Shown here: piece by piece, positions 51,740 to 60,497 of the stretch
How the letters are laid out: each line of letters opens with the position of its first letter
Numbering within the stretch: position 1 is the stretch's first letter
Source: Streptomyces sp. HUAS CB01
GTDB taxonomy: Bacteria > Actinomycetota > Actinomycetes > Streptomycetales > Streptomycetaceae
Assembly: GCF_030406905.1 (NCBI RefSeq)
Contig: NZ_CP129137.1
Span: forward strand, 8,005,257 to 8,069,256
DNA: 64,000 bases
Direction: 5' to 3'
Notes under the pieces: model-generated
Database searches by the model: none
What the model was told of the DNA's origin: nothing
The model's input: the letters and a program-made list of their open reading frames with translations, nothing else
Made by a program: the position numbers and the translations under genes

Positions 51740-52130
51740 CCGCGCGGTGGCATATGAGGGTCACGGGGTTGGCTGTGAAGGCGAGAGAGTGTTCCCGCTT
51801 GCGCTTGTAGCGACGGTGCCGGACAGCCAGGACACGGTCCGCTTCACGTCACCGCGCAGCTTGCTGAGCCGTCTGCCCGCCGTGGGCTGCGCCGTGAGCA
51901 GATGGGCGGGGTCTCGCCGACGAGTGGTTTCAGGCGGAGGCTGTCGTGCATGTTGGCGCCAAAGATGCCCAGCGACAGCAGCACCCCGTCTCGGTCGGTG
52001 ATGAGGTGGATAGTCGATCCAGGCTTGCCGCGGTCGGTCGGGTTCGACCAGCTGCCGGGCCCGGTGCTGCCCCACACCAGGATCAGTCGATCGCGCGCTG
52101 CGGCCGGTGGCGCTCGCCCCGAACGCCGAG
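51740..52130 (-). pseudogene. IS5-family transposase remnant
   Basis: Minus strand: NPTDRGKPGSTIHLITDRDG, VLLSLGIFGANMHDSLRLKP, LVGETPPICSRR, then after frameshifts KRTVSWLSG and HRRYKRKREHSLAFTANPVT. This is the DDE half of an IS5-type transposase with several frame breaks. It is clearly related to, but much more decayed than, the copy at 47.9-48.75 kb. Confidence 0.75.
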
Positions 52131-52223
52131 TTCGTCGAACATCACCGGTGCGGCCGGACCCTGTCGACGACGGCGTAATTCCCCGGGGCTCTGTTCACGT
52201 AGTTCCCCAGGTGCCGCCCCTCT

Positions 52224-52598
52224 TCAGCGGTCGATCGACCACGCAGTGAGAGGCGGCGGGGCACCCGTGGTCAGGATGTGTTCGACGACCTGAAGTGCGT
52301 CCGCCAGGGGCAGTGTGTCCTGATTCGGATACTCGTCGTGTTGTCCGTTCTCCAGGACGAAGCCGTCGCTGGAGCCGCTGGCTCCTGGGTCCATTGCGTG
52401 TTCGCCGGGATCGTCCTCGTCGTCAAGCAGCATCACCATGGCCCGCTCGGTGTTGCTGATGAAGGCCAGCGACCGGCCGGACGCACTGGTCAGCCATGTT
52501 TCAAGCTGTCCGGTGCTGATCCGTTCCCGCAGCACTGCAAGCGCCGCTGCGGCTGATGCCGGCGCGGTGCCATCACTGAGGACCCAGGGCTCGATCAT
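52224..52598 (-). CDS. Imm1-family immunity protein (orphan)
   Basis: 124 residues. LETWLTSASGRSLAFISNTE, RAMVMLLDDEDDPGEHAMDP and FVLENGQHDEYPNQDTLPLA, then ADALQVVEHILTTGAPPP and W near the end, follow the Imm1 pattern (W-L ... N-x-E-R-A-x-V ... L-x-N-G-x-x-D-x-Y-P ... A-W). Imm1 proteins neutralise tips of secreted polymorphic toxins in the producing cell. No toxin gene is adjacent here, so it is an orphan, possibly defending against foreign strains. Confidence 0.83.
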   Translation of the reverse strand: MIEPWVLSDGTAPASAAAALAVLRERISTGQLETWLTSASGRSLAFISNTERAMVMLLDDEDDPGEHAMDPGASGSSDGFVLENGQHDEYPNQDTLPLADALQVVEHILTTGAPPPLTAWSIDR

Positions 52599-52637
52599 GT
52601 GGGCGACCCTCTCACGCTGGAGTGCGAGAAGGTCGTT

Positions 52638-53402
52638 CTAGCTGGTCGGCGGCTTGTCGGTCGGGTTCTTGGGGCGCTTGTTGGGCCGGTAACTGGGGCC
52701 GTCCATGATGACCTGGTGGCTGGCGTTGATCAGCCGGTCCAGGAGTGACTCGGCGACGACGGGGTTGGGGAAGAGGGGATACCAGTCGCTGGGCGCCCGG
52801 TTGCTGGTGATGATCACGGACCGGCCCTGCCGCTCGGAGATGAGTTCGTAGAGGTCGTCGGCCTGCGGGGCGGTCATCTGACGCATGGCGAAGTCGTCGA
52901 GGATCAGCAGGTCGGGGCGGGCGATCTCGCGCATGCGCCGGTCCCAGGTGCGGTCCGCGTGGCCGCCGGCGAGCTCGGCCAGGATGCGGCTGGTCTTGGC
53001 GAAGCGGACGTTGGCGCCCTGGCGGATGGCGAGGTGTCCGAGGGCCTGCGCGACGTGTGTCTTTCCGACCCCGACCGGTCCGAACAGGATTACGGACTCG
53101 CCGGCGTGGAGCCAGCGCAGGGCGGCCAGGTCGCGGATCTGGGCTGCGGGCAGCTTCGGGGATGCGTTGAAGTCGAAGCCCTCCAGGGTGACTTGCTGCT
53201 CGAACTTGGCCTTGCGCAGGCGGCGTTCGAAGGCGACGGCCTCGCGGCGGGTGATCTCGTCCCGGCAGAGGACCTGGAGGAAGTCGAGATGGCCGAGTTC
53301 GCCGCCGTGTGCCTGGGCGAGGCGGGCGTCCAGGGTCTCCAGCATCCCTGACAGCCGCAGGGTCTTAAGCGATTCACGCAGTGCGGTGTCCATCACGCTC
53401 AT
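52638..53402 (-). CDS. istB: IS21-family helper ATPase IstB
   Basis: 254 residues. IstB architecture: N-terminal helical part (ESLKTLRLSGMLETLDARLA), AAA+ domain with Walker A GPVGVGKTH, Walker B LLILDDFAM, sensor SVIITSNRAPSDWYPLFPNP and the C-terminal RLINASHQVIMDGPSYR. It is intact, but the istA transposase that should lie upstream is absent; only about 60 bases separate it from a luciferase-like gene. Cannot transpose alone. Confidence 0.9.
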   Translation of the reverse strand: MSVMDTALRESLKTLRLSGMLETLDARLAQAHGGELGHLDFLQVLCRDEITRREAVAFERRLRKAKFEQQVTLEGFDFNASPKLPAAQIRDLAALRWLHAGESVILFGPVGVGKTHVAQALGHLAIRQGANVRFAKTSRILAELAGGHADRTWDRRMREIARPDLLILDDFAMRQMTAPQADDLYELISERQGRSVIITSNRAPSDWYPLFPNPVVAESLLDRLINASHQVIMDGPSYRPNKRPKNPTDKPPTS

Positions 53403-53414
53403 CGTGCGGCCTCC

Positions 53415-54068
53415 TCAGCGCCGGTGTCCTCCTGGTGATCGTGGCGTTCGACCGAGGTCTGGGTGGGGCTCGGGCGGTACGTAGATGTTTAGTGGGGAGA
53501 TCCATCCGTCGGCCGCCCGGCCTGTCACGGCGAGCATCTTCGGCTTCTGGGCGCCCAGCCACAGCTGCACCGGCGCGGACGCCACAGGGCCGGCGCGGTA
53601 ACCCGTCACGGCGTGGTGAGGGGTCTGCATCCTCACCACGCCACCGGCCAGAGCCTGGTGCATAAGGAGGAGGGACTCCTCGGTGAATGCAACCATCTCC
53701 GCACCGCGCCGGGGCAGGCCGCCCATCGAAGCAATCGCATCGGCGAAGGCGCCGCCGCCGACTCCGAGCTGCACGCGGCCATCCGTGAGGATGCTCAGGG
53801 ATGTGGCGGCCTTGGCGAGCATGGTCGGGGGTCGCAGCTGGAGGTCGGCCACGTCAGTGAGGAACGAGATACGGTTTGTCACTGCTGACAGGTGACTGAT
53901 CAGCGTCCAGGTTTCCAGGTATCCGGGTTGGTACGGGTGGTCCTGGACGGCAAGGTAGTCCAGGCCGTCGTCGTCGGCCCGGTGTGCGAGCCGCCGGGTC
54001 TCTTCGAGCGCATCCGCTGTCGGGTTGAGGCTCAAGCCGAACGACAGCTCGTGTCCGTAGTCAGTCAT
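53415..54068 (-). pseudogene. LLM-class flavin/F420-dependent oxidoreductase, 3'-truncated
   Basis: From ATG 54068: YGHELSFGLSLNPTADALEE, DGLDYLAVQDHPYQPGYLET, ISHLSAVTNRISFLTDVADL, QLRPPTMLAKAATSLSILTD, GRVQLGVGGGAFADAIASMG. This matches the first 200 residues of a luciferase-like monooxygenase (usual length 290-330). The frame then passes into IS21 sequence at about 53460, so the C-terminal third was replaced when IS21 inserted. It is divergent from a HxlR regulator, a common pairing for redox enzymes. Confidence 0.78.
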
Positions 54069-54118
54069 GTCATCACAGTGCGGCAGCCACCGAACCCCGG
54101 CAAACGACCCATAAGGTG

Positions 54119-54140
54119 CTAACATTTAGTAAGCCGCTAA
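54119..54140. promoter_or_regulatory. Candidate HxlR operator in divergent promoter
   Basis: CTAACATTTAGTAAG is a near-palindrome in an AT-rich island, partly overlapped by TTAG-N7-CTAA, within the 83-nt gap between two divergent genes. The location suits autoregulation by the HxlR protein; the binding site is inferred. Confidence 0.35.
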
Positions 54141-54151
54141 GGGGTGATCGC

Positions 54152-54535
54152 ATGTCTCAACAGCTTGAGCGCGGATCCATTCATGACGAAACCTGCCCGA
54201 GGTTCCAGGAGGCTCTCGAAGTCGTAGGCCGCCGCTGGACGGGCTCGATCCTGGGCGCAGCCGCCCAGGGTGCCAGGCGATTCGTGGAGTACCGCGCGAT
54301 GATTGACGGCATATCCGACCGCCTGCTCTCCCAAAGGCTCAAGGAGCTCGAACGCCAAGAGCTCATCAGGCGGAACGTGGTCCCGACCACGCCCGTCCAG
54401 ATCACCTACAGCCTCACGCCCCTAGGCGAAGCCCTGATCGACGCGTTGCAGCCCTTGGTGGAGTGGAACATGCGAAGGGCCGCCGAGGGCGTCCATGCCC
54501 TCGTCCGTGAGGGCATGGACGGCAAACCTGCCTGA
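54152..54535 (+). CDS. HxlR-family winged-helix regulator
   Basis: 127 residues from ATG 54152. DETCPRFQEALEVVGRRWTG (with the single Cys typical of HxlR/YodB), YRAMIDGISDRLLSQRLKEL, ERQELIRRNVVPTTPVQITY, SLTPLGEALIDALQPLVEWN. The Cys near residue 12 is the one that senses quinones or electrophiles in YodB/HypR relatives. The divergent luciferase-like oxidoreductase is its probable target. Confidence 0.87.
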   Translation: MSQQLERGSIHDETCPRFQEALEVVGRRWTGSILGAAAQGARRFVEYRAMIDGISDRLLSQRLKELERQELIRRNVVPTTPVQITYSLTPLGEALIDALQPLVEWNMRRAAEGVHALVREGMDGKPA

Positions 54536-55297
54536 AGCCTTCCGCTGATTACCTCGCGCATGCGGGCATCCCGGTGGCGCGGTGACATCGGCGCCGTATG
54601 GCAAGGTGCCGTGCTGGGCGGGGGAGGGCTTCAGAGGCAATGACTCTCGAGTCATTGAGATCCGGGCGGACCGGGAGACGGGCTGCCGTCGCCCTCCAGG
54701 CCGCAGCTGGCCGGGACCTCGATGCCGTCACCACGTTCGCCGGCATCGTCTACGTCGCCTTCGTCGTGGACACCTTCTCCCGCTCTTCCCCTCGCCCGGC
54801 TGCATCCGCAGCGCCCGGCTGACGGTCTGGATCAACCAGGACGGGGACCTGCCTGAAGAGGGCGGCCTGTTCCCGGTGTGTGAGCGGACTCGGCGTGCTG
54901 GAAGTCGAACGCGAAGCCGCGCGGGAGGGGGAGCGTAGGGGCATCATGGCCTGGCTGCGAGCCCGGGCCGCTGAAAGTAGCGGCAGCGTCGTACGGCGTG
55001 AGAGGGGAGGGCCCCTGGCCGGGGCTTCGCCGTTTTCCCGTACCGGCTCGCAGCGCTGCAAGATCAACCACATCGCCCGTAGAGGGCCACCGGCGTCGGC
55101 GGCATCCCCGCCAGTCGGCAGGTCTTCGACATCGCCCCCCTCAACCCTTCGAGTGGATGGCGGCCTGGACCGTGCGGCACATGCTGGTCGCTGGCCGGGC
55201 TGAGATCGTGTCCGCCGCGGGGCTGTTCGAGGCTGCTTGTGCGGGCGTCGTCGAAGATTCAGGCTCGGGGTGAAACCGATCTCCCGAGTTTGGAGGA
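54536..55297. other. Decayed region with an IS3 scrap
   Basis: No intact gene in about 760 bases. At about 54715-54780 the plus strand reads TFAGIVYVAFVVDTFSR, the conserved core of IS3-family integrase domains, so at least one more dead IS is present. The rest gives only short, arginine-rich frames. Confidence 0.5.
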
Positions 55298-56188
55298 ATG
55301 CCTTCCCACAACAGGGTTCGAGACCTTCTCGACCGGATGATGGGGATGATGGGTATGACCGCTCGTACTGCAGGTACGGCTCTCGCCGCCGGCGTCGCCG
55401 TCGTGCTGTCCGTCGTCGTTGGTGCTCCTGCGTTCGCGCAGCCGAAGGCGGCGGGCGGACAGGCCACGGTGTCGGTGCTGCACGCTGTGCCCGGCCTGAC
55501 CGTGGATGTCTATGCCGGGGACAAGGAACTGCTGCCGGACTTCGCGCCGGGGACGCTCACCGATCCGATGAAGCTGGATGCGGGCTCCTACGACATCAAG
55601 ATCTTCAAGGACGGTGAAGGCCCGAAGGGCACTCCGGCGATCGAGAAGACGGTCGAGGTGCCTGCCGGTGCGAACGCCACGCTGGTGGCTCATCTGACGG
55701 CCGACGGCAAGCCCGCGCTCAACGCTTTCGTCAACGACACGTCCAAGGTCCCCGCCGGCAAGGCGAGGGTCACCGTCCGGCACGTCGCGGCGGCGCCCGC
55801 CGTCGACGTCCGCGCGAACGGCACCGCGGTCTTCAAGAACCTGCAGAACCCGAAGGAGGCCAAGGGCGAGGTGGCGGCCGGCAAGGTGTCGGCCGACGTG
55901 GTCCTGGCCGGCACCGACACCGTGGCGATCGGCCCCGCCACTCTGGACCTGGCCGAAGGCAGCAACACGATCGTCTACGCCTGGGGCAGCGCCACCGACA
56001 AGAACCTCGCACTCAAGACCCAGACCATCAGCGGCATGCACTCTGCACCCTCCGGCGTCCCCGCCGGCGAGACGGGCCAGGCCGCAGCCCACAACCAGAA
56101 CATGATGGTGGGAGCCCTGTCCCTGGGCGCGGTCCTCGCCCTGGTCGGCGCAGGACTCCTGCTGCGCCGGCGTGCCGACGCCAGCTGA
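55298..56188 (+). CDS. DUF4397 surface protein with C-terminal anchor
   Basis: 296 residues from ATG 55298; starts at 55337-55355 would remove up to 19 residues, and 55355 (GGGGATGATGGGT upstream) is attractive. Signal peptide ends at PAFAQ. Two DUF4397 beta units follow (VSVLHAVPGLTVDVYAGDKE; VTVRHVAAAPAVDVRANGTA). The C-terminus has a membrane helix and basic stop (GALSLGAVLALVGAGLLLRR). There is no clear LPxTG before the helix. It is followed by a sortase and a sigma/anti-sigma pair, as in a conserved Streptomyces arrangement. Confidence 0.83.
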   Translation: MPSHNRVRDLLDRMMGMMGMTARTAGTALAAGVAVVLSVVVGAPAFAQPKAAGGQATVSVLHAVPGLTVDVYAGDKELLPDFAPGTLTDPMKLDAGSYDIKIFKDGEGPKGTPAIEKTVEVPAGANATLVAHLTADGKPALNAFVNDTSKVPAGKARVTVRHVAAAPAVDVRANGTAVFKNLQNPKEAKGEVAAGKVSADVVLAGTDTVAIGPATLDLAEGSNTIVYAWGSATDKNLALKTQTISGMHSAPSGVPAGETGQAAAHNQNMMVGALSLGAVLALVGAGLLLRRRADAS

Positions 56189-56288
56189 CCCCGCGACACC
56201 ACCACTCTGCCTGCGCCGTCAGGTGCGCCTGCTTGCGGCCCGTCCGCGGCGGATGCACCTGACGGCCCTCACGGAAGGACTACCGACC

Positions 56289-56981
56289 ATGGGCACGCCC
56301 CGAGCAGGGCACCGCACGACACTCGGGGCGGCCGCGGCCCTTGTCGGCATCCTGCTGTCTGGAGCAGCGATCCTCTTCGCTGTCCGGCCCGACGAGTCCT
56401 CAAGCGCCCTCGACTTCGGTTCTTCGGACCCAGGTACGACCACCTCGGTCACGGCACAGCCCCAGTCGCCCGCAGCGGTGCGCCCTCAGCCTGCCCAGCC
56501 CGCGAGCCGGTCCGGGGCCCCCGGGGCCTTGGCGCCGCCGAGCGAGCTGTCGATTCCCCGGCTCGAGCTGCGTGCCCCCGTAGAGGCGGTGGGCGTGGCC
56601 GGCGACGGGCAGATGCAGGTGCCGGAGGATCCGGACCGGGTGGGCTGGTACCGCTTTTCACCGGTGCCAGGTGCCGGGGAGGGGTCCTCGGTCATCGTGG
56701 GTCATGTCGACGCCGAGGGACGCGGTGTGGGTGTCCTGGTCGGCCTCAATGAGGTGCGCAAGGGAGACACGGTTGAGGTCAGGCGGAAGGACGGCGGCAC
56801 CGTTGCGTACCGGATCACCGCCCGCCGCACGGTCAGCAAGACCGCTCTCGCCGACTCCGGTGCGTTCCGACGCGACGGCCGGCCCGTGCTGACCCTGATC
56901 ACCTGTGCAGGACCCTACTTGCCTGACGATGGTGGATACCAGAACAATCTCGTCGTCACGGCCGTCGAGGTGACGCAGTGA
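56289..56981 (+). CDS. Class F-type sortase
   Basis: 230 residues from ATG 56289 (GGAAGGAC). One N-terminal membrane helix (AAAALVGILLSGAAILFAV), a Ser/Pro-rich linker, then the sortase beta-barrel. It has LSIPRLELRAPVEAVGVAGD, the catalytic His in VIVGHVDAEG and Cys in TLITCAGPYLPDDGGYQNN. At the place where many sortases carry the catalytic Arg (Y-R-D-N) this protein has Gln (YQNN). Overlaps the sigma gene by GTGA. Likely acts on a secreted partner such as the DUF4397 protein. Confidence 0.83.
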   Translation: MGTPRAGHRTTLGAAAALVGILLSGAAILFAVRPDESSSALDFGSSDPGTTTSVTAQPQSPAAVRPQPAQPASRSGAPGALAPPSELSIPRLELRAPVEAVGVAGDGQMQVPEDPDRVGWYRFSPVPGAGEGSSVIVGHVDAEGRGVGVLVGLNEVRKGDTVEVRRKDGGTVAYRITARRTVSKTALADSGAFRRDGRPVLTLITCAGPYLPDDGGYQNNLVVTAVEVTQ

Positions 56982-57574
56982 CGGCAGTCTGGGGCGGCGC
57001 GCAGGTTCTTGCGGCTAATGTTGCTGCCGTGACCACCGTGTCGGAGGACCAACTAGGCGAGGGGTTCGCCGACGGTGACGAGTCGTGCCTGCAAGAGGCC
57101 TACCGTTGCTGGGGAGCACTCGTCTACACGATCGCGGCCCGCAAGATCGGAGACGCCGAGGAAGCCAAAGACGTCACCCAGCAGGTGTTCGTCGGCGCCT
57201 GGAACAGCCGCAAGACCTATGATCCTCACCGCGGATCTCTCAAGACCTGGCTCATGGGCATCACCCACAAGAAGGTGGCTGACGCACTCGGCCGCCGCTC
57301 CCGGCACCTGCGCGATGTCGAAGCGGTTGCCACGGCGGCAGGCATGTCCGAGCAGTCGACGGCCGTGACGGAGTCGCTGCTGGACTATGTCGTGCTGACA
57401 CGCGAGATGGAGAGCCTCACCGAGCAACAGCAACTCGTGCTGAAGTTGGCCTTCTACGAAGACCTGAGCCAGTCACAGATCGCCGAGCGCGCTGGACTCC
57501 CGCTAGGGACGGTCAAATCCCATACTCGGCGCGGTCTGATGCGTCTGAAGGAACGGTTGGAGGTGGACCGGTGA
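56978..57574 (+). CDS. ECF RNA polymerase sigma factor (SigK-like)
   Basis: 198 residues from GTG 56978; GTG 57029 would give a 181-residue protein closer to the family start. Region 2: CWGALVYTIAARKIGDAEEA, KDVTQQVFVGAWNSRKTYDP, GSLKTWLMGITHKKVADALG. Region 4: LTEQQQLVLKLAFYEDLSQS, QIAERAGLPLGTVKSHTRRG, LMRLKERL. Coupled to its anti-sigma factor by a GTGA overlap. It probably drives its own cluster. Confidence 0.88.
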   Translation: MTAVWGGAQVLAANVAAVTTVSEDQLGEGFADGDESCLQEAYRCWGALVYTIAARKIGDAEEAKDVTQQVFVGAWNSRKTYDPHRGSLKTWLMGITHKKVADALGRRSRHLRDVEAVATAAGMSEQSTAVTESLLDYVVLTREMESLTEQQQLVLKLAFYEDLSQSQIAERAGLPLGTVKSHTRRGLMRLKERLEVDR

Positions 57575-58302
57575 AGCACACCGATGAAGAAACCCTCGCG
57601 ATGATGGCACTCGGAGAGGACACCGACCCCACCGTCTCGCTCCACCTGCACGAATGCGATACGTGCCGCCGCGAGTACGACACCCTCCGTCGTGTCGTGT
57701 CCGGGATGCCGACATCCACCGTCCCAGACGGCGACCTGCTCACGCCGCCGAACGACATCTGGGACTCCATCGCCGCAGAACTGCACATTCCCAGCCAGCC
57801 TCAGTCTTCAGTGCGCGACGACGACCGCCCCCTCAGTGTGACCCGCCCCAGGACGCTGCGGCGCGCAAGCCGTTTCACCGTCGCTCTCGCGGCATGCGCC
57901 GCGCTTCTCGGCGCTGCCTCGGGCAGCGCCATCACCTGGTGGGCGACCCACACCGAAACCAATGCGCCCCAGACCGTCGCCGACGGCAAGCCCCTCGATT
58001 CGCTGCGCGCCAGCTCGGCCGGCTACGCCAGCCTCACCGACCAGAGCGGGAAACGGTCGCTGGACATCACCGTCAAGGGCTTGCCCGAGACCTCCGGCTA
58101 CTTCGAGGTCTGGCTCATGGACAGCAGCCACACCAAACTGGTCTCCATGGGCGTCCTCGGCCCCGACGGCCACGCCACCCTGCCCGTCCCCGACAACATC
58201 GACCTGAGCGAGTACTCCGTCGTGGACGTCTCCGTCCAGCCCTACAACGGCAAACCCGACCACTCCGGCGACAGCATCGTCAGAGGCGTCTACGCCGGCT
58301 GA
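57571..58302 (+). CDS. Anti-sigma factor, RskA-like with zinc-finger start
   Basis: 243 residues. The N-terminal zf-HC2 motif is H-x-x-x-C-x-x-C in HLHECDTCRREYDTL, one central membrane helix (FTVALAACAALLGAASGSAI), and the extracytoplasmic anti-sigma-K domain ends with GYFEVWLMDSSHTKLVSMGV and VVDVSVQPYNGKPDHSGDSI. It holds the upstream sigma factor at the membrane until an outside signal leads to its cleavage. Confidence 0.88.
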   Translation: MKHTDEETLAMMALGEDTDPTVSLHLHECDTCRREYDTLRRVVSGMPTSTVPDGDLLTPPNDIWDSIAAELHIPSQPQSSVRDDDRPLSVTRPRTLRRASRFTVALAACAALLGAASGSAITWWATHTETNAPQTVADGKPLDSLRASSAGYASLTDQSGKRSLDITVKGLPETSGYFEVWLMDSSHTKLVSMGVLGPDGHATLPVPDNIDLSEYSVVDVSVQPYNGKPDHSGDSIVRGVYAG

Positions 58303-59317
58303 CCGCCGCAGAACAGCCGACAGAAACCGACCCGTCACCCAGCCGCCCGAGCTGAGTTGACCGGAGCGGTTGTGCAGAAGTGGCCATGTTCCGGCAAGCT
58401 GCGGGTATTGCCGGTGCATGTTGACGCGGTGCCTACCCGGCTGGCCCACGGGAGATGCGGTGAACCCGCTCCGGCCGACGACATCACCGACGACCGGACG
58501 TCCACCGGCCGGCAGCAGCGGGCTGTCACCCACGGATGTCCACCCATCCTGCGTCATCTCGTCGCCGCTGGTGCCCGCGAGGAACCCCCGCGCCTTGACC
58601 GGGGAGAGCTGAGTCCGGACTCGGACGAGGACGGGGGTTTCGCAGCAAGCGGCCGGCCGATCCCGCAGAGCGAGCGTGGTCGGGATCCACGGCGTGGAGC
58701 CGGGAGCCATCACAGGGTGGTCCCCCTGCAGTTCCAGGCCTGCGCTCTGCAAAGCTCGTGCTCGGTTCGTTCCTGGCGGGGACGCCTGGCGAAGCACGAC
58801 GCGACGCTGCGACAAGGTCTTCGTGGCCGGTGGCACCGGTCGGGGGCGTCAGTCCCGGGTCAGGATCCGTGTGCGGAGGAGGCCGAAGGACACTCGGGGC
58901 GTACATGGCTCTCCCGAGTGCTCCCACGTGGTGGACGTGGCCTTCCGCGACGCCTGAACTCCAGGCCAGGGCAAGACGGTGTCCTGGGCGGTGCCGGCTC
59001 CTTGGACGGTTGATGGGGGCCGGGTAGCCGGTTGCCCGAACCCCAAGGAGACCGCGTCGGCCTGAGCCCTCACCAGGTCGTCCGCGAGATGCAGATGCTC
59101 CTCATGGTCCGAACCGGCGCCTGCCCCATCTGTCGCCGCGACATACCCACCGATACCAACCCGGCCCGGTCCGCTCCTCGCCGCATTTGACATGCGCCTG
59201 TCGGCATGTTGCTATGAGGCGCTGCTCAGCCGGACCTGGCTCACATGGCATGCCGCTCGAGCACCGCATGGCGGCCACTTGACCGGGGGTGGCGCCCCCG
59301 AACCAGAGCGAGGACCC
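58303..59317. other. About 1 kb without a convincing gene
   Basis: A 218-codon plus-strand frame (58357-59013) and overlapping minus-strand frames have unnatural composition and no family match. Just before the monooxygenase a short stretch (about 59055-59190) reads LSPHQVVREMQMLLMVRTGA, CPICRRDIPTDTNP with a C-x-x-C pair and could be the end of a lost gene. Otherwise nothing is seen. Confidence 0.4.
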
Positions 59318-60472
59318 ATGCCGCAGCGCGCCGCGACCATCGTCGGCGGCGGGATCGGTGGGCTCGCGGCAGCCATCGCCCTCCATCGCCGGGGCTGGCG
59401 CGTCGAAGTGCTGGAACGGGCCCCGAAGTTCACTGAGATCGGAGCCGGCATCTCCCTGTGGCCGAACGCGCTGCACGCGCTGGAGGCGCTGGGCCTGGCC
59501 GACGCCGTCCGGGCGCTCGGCACCGCCGAGGCCACAGGCGGCGTACGCGACCGCCAGGGCCGCTGGCTGTCCCGCACGGACAACGCGGAGCTGGCACGCC
59601 GCTTCGGCCATCCCCTGGTGGTCCTGCATCGCGCGGACCTGCTGCGGGCGCTCACCGAGGCCCTTCCCGGTGACAGTCTGCGGCCGGACAGTGAGGTGTC
59701 CGCGGTCCGCGACGGCGGCCGCTGCCCGGTCGTCGATCACCGCGGGGGCGAGTCCCGGCCCGATCTCGTGGTCGGCGCCGACGGGCTGCGCAGTGCGGTC
59801 CGCCGCACCCTGTGGCCCGACGCGGCCGGCCCCCGGTACGTCGGCTACACCGCCTGGCGCATGGTCACCGAGCCCCTCACCGACACGCCCGCCCAGGGCG
59901 CGGCGATCTGGGGCCGCGGGGCGAGGTTCGGCTACACGTCCCTACCGGGAGGGCGTATGTACTGCTTCGCGACCGCCTCACTCCCGGCGGGAGCTGCCTC
60001 GGGCCCGTCCGAGTACACAGAACTGCTGCGCCGGTTCGAGCGCTGGCCGGATCCCGTCCCCGCCCTGCTGGCCGCAGTCCCCGCGGACACGGTGCTCCGA
60101 CACGACCTGTACGACCTGCCACCGCTGCCCTCCTTCGTCCGCGGTCGGGTTGCGCTGCTGGGCGACGCGGCCCATGCCATGACCCCCAACCTGGGCCAGG
60201 GCGCATGCCAGGCACTGGAGGACGCGGTCACCCTCGCCCACTGCCTCGACGACACCCCGGACGTGGCCGCCGCGCTGCGCTCGTACGACCTGCTGCGCCG
60301 CCCGCGGACCCAGTCCGTCGCGCGCCGCTCCGCCCGGCTGGGCGCAGTCGGCCAGTTGTCGTGGCCGCCCGCGGTGCTGCTGCGCGACACGGCCGCCCGG
60401 CTGATGCCCACGCGGGCGACGCTGCGTTCCATGACGCCGGTGCTCGGCTGGACCGCGCCCGGTGACCGCTGA
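59318..60472 (+). CDS. FAD-dependent monooxygenase (salicylate-hydroxylase type)
   Basis: 384 residues. FAD Rossmann motif ATIVGGGIGGLAAAIALHRR, the second motif DLVVGADGLRSAVRRTL, and the GD motif VALLGDAAHAMTPNLGQGAC then QALEDAVTLAHCL. Class A flavoprotein hydroxylase. Substrate unknown. Followed by a membrane-protein gene 25 nt downstream. Confidence 0.87.
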   Translation: MPQRAATIVGGGIGGLAAAIALHRRGWRVEVLERAPKFTEIGAGISLWPNALHALEALGLADAVRALGTAEATGGVRDRQGRWLSRTDNAELARRFGHPLVVLHRADLLRALTEALPGDSLRPDSEVSAVRDGGRCPVVDHRGGESRPDLVVGADGLRSAVRRTLWPDAAGPRYVGYTAWRMVTEPLTDTPAQGAAIWGRGARFGYTSLPGGRMYCFATASLPAGAASGPSEYTELLRRFERWPDPVPALLAAVPADTVLRHDLYDLPPLPSFVRGRVALLGDAAHAMTPNLGQGACQALEDAVTLAHCLDDTPDVAAALRSYDLLRRPRTQSVARRSARLGAVGQLSWPPAVLLRDTAARLMPTRATLRSMTPVLGWTAPGDR

Positions 60473-60497
60473 CCGCGACGGAGAGCGAGAGCGACCG

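Noticed and set aside
52638..54068. Complete IS21 element
   Set aside because: Only istB is present; no istA reading frame or convincing terminal repeats were found, so it is listed as a lone helper gene.
58357..59013. 218-codon plus-strand frame
   Set aside because: Amino-acid composition is unlike a folded protein (Arg/Gly/Pro-rich, scattered Cys), with no ribosome site and no match to known families.
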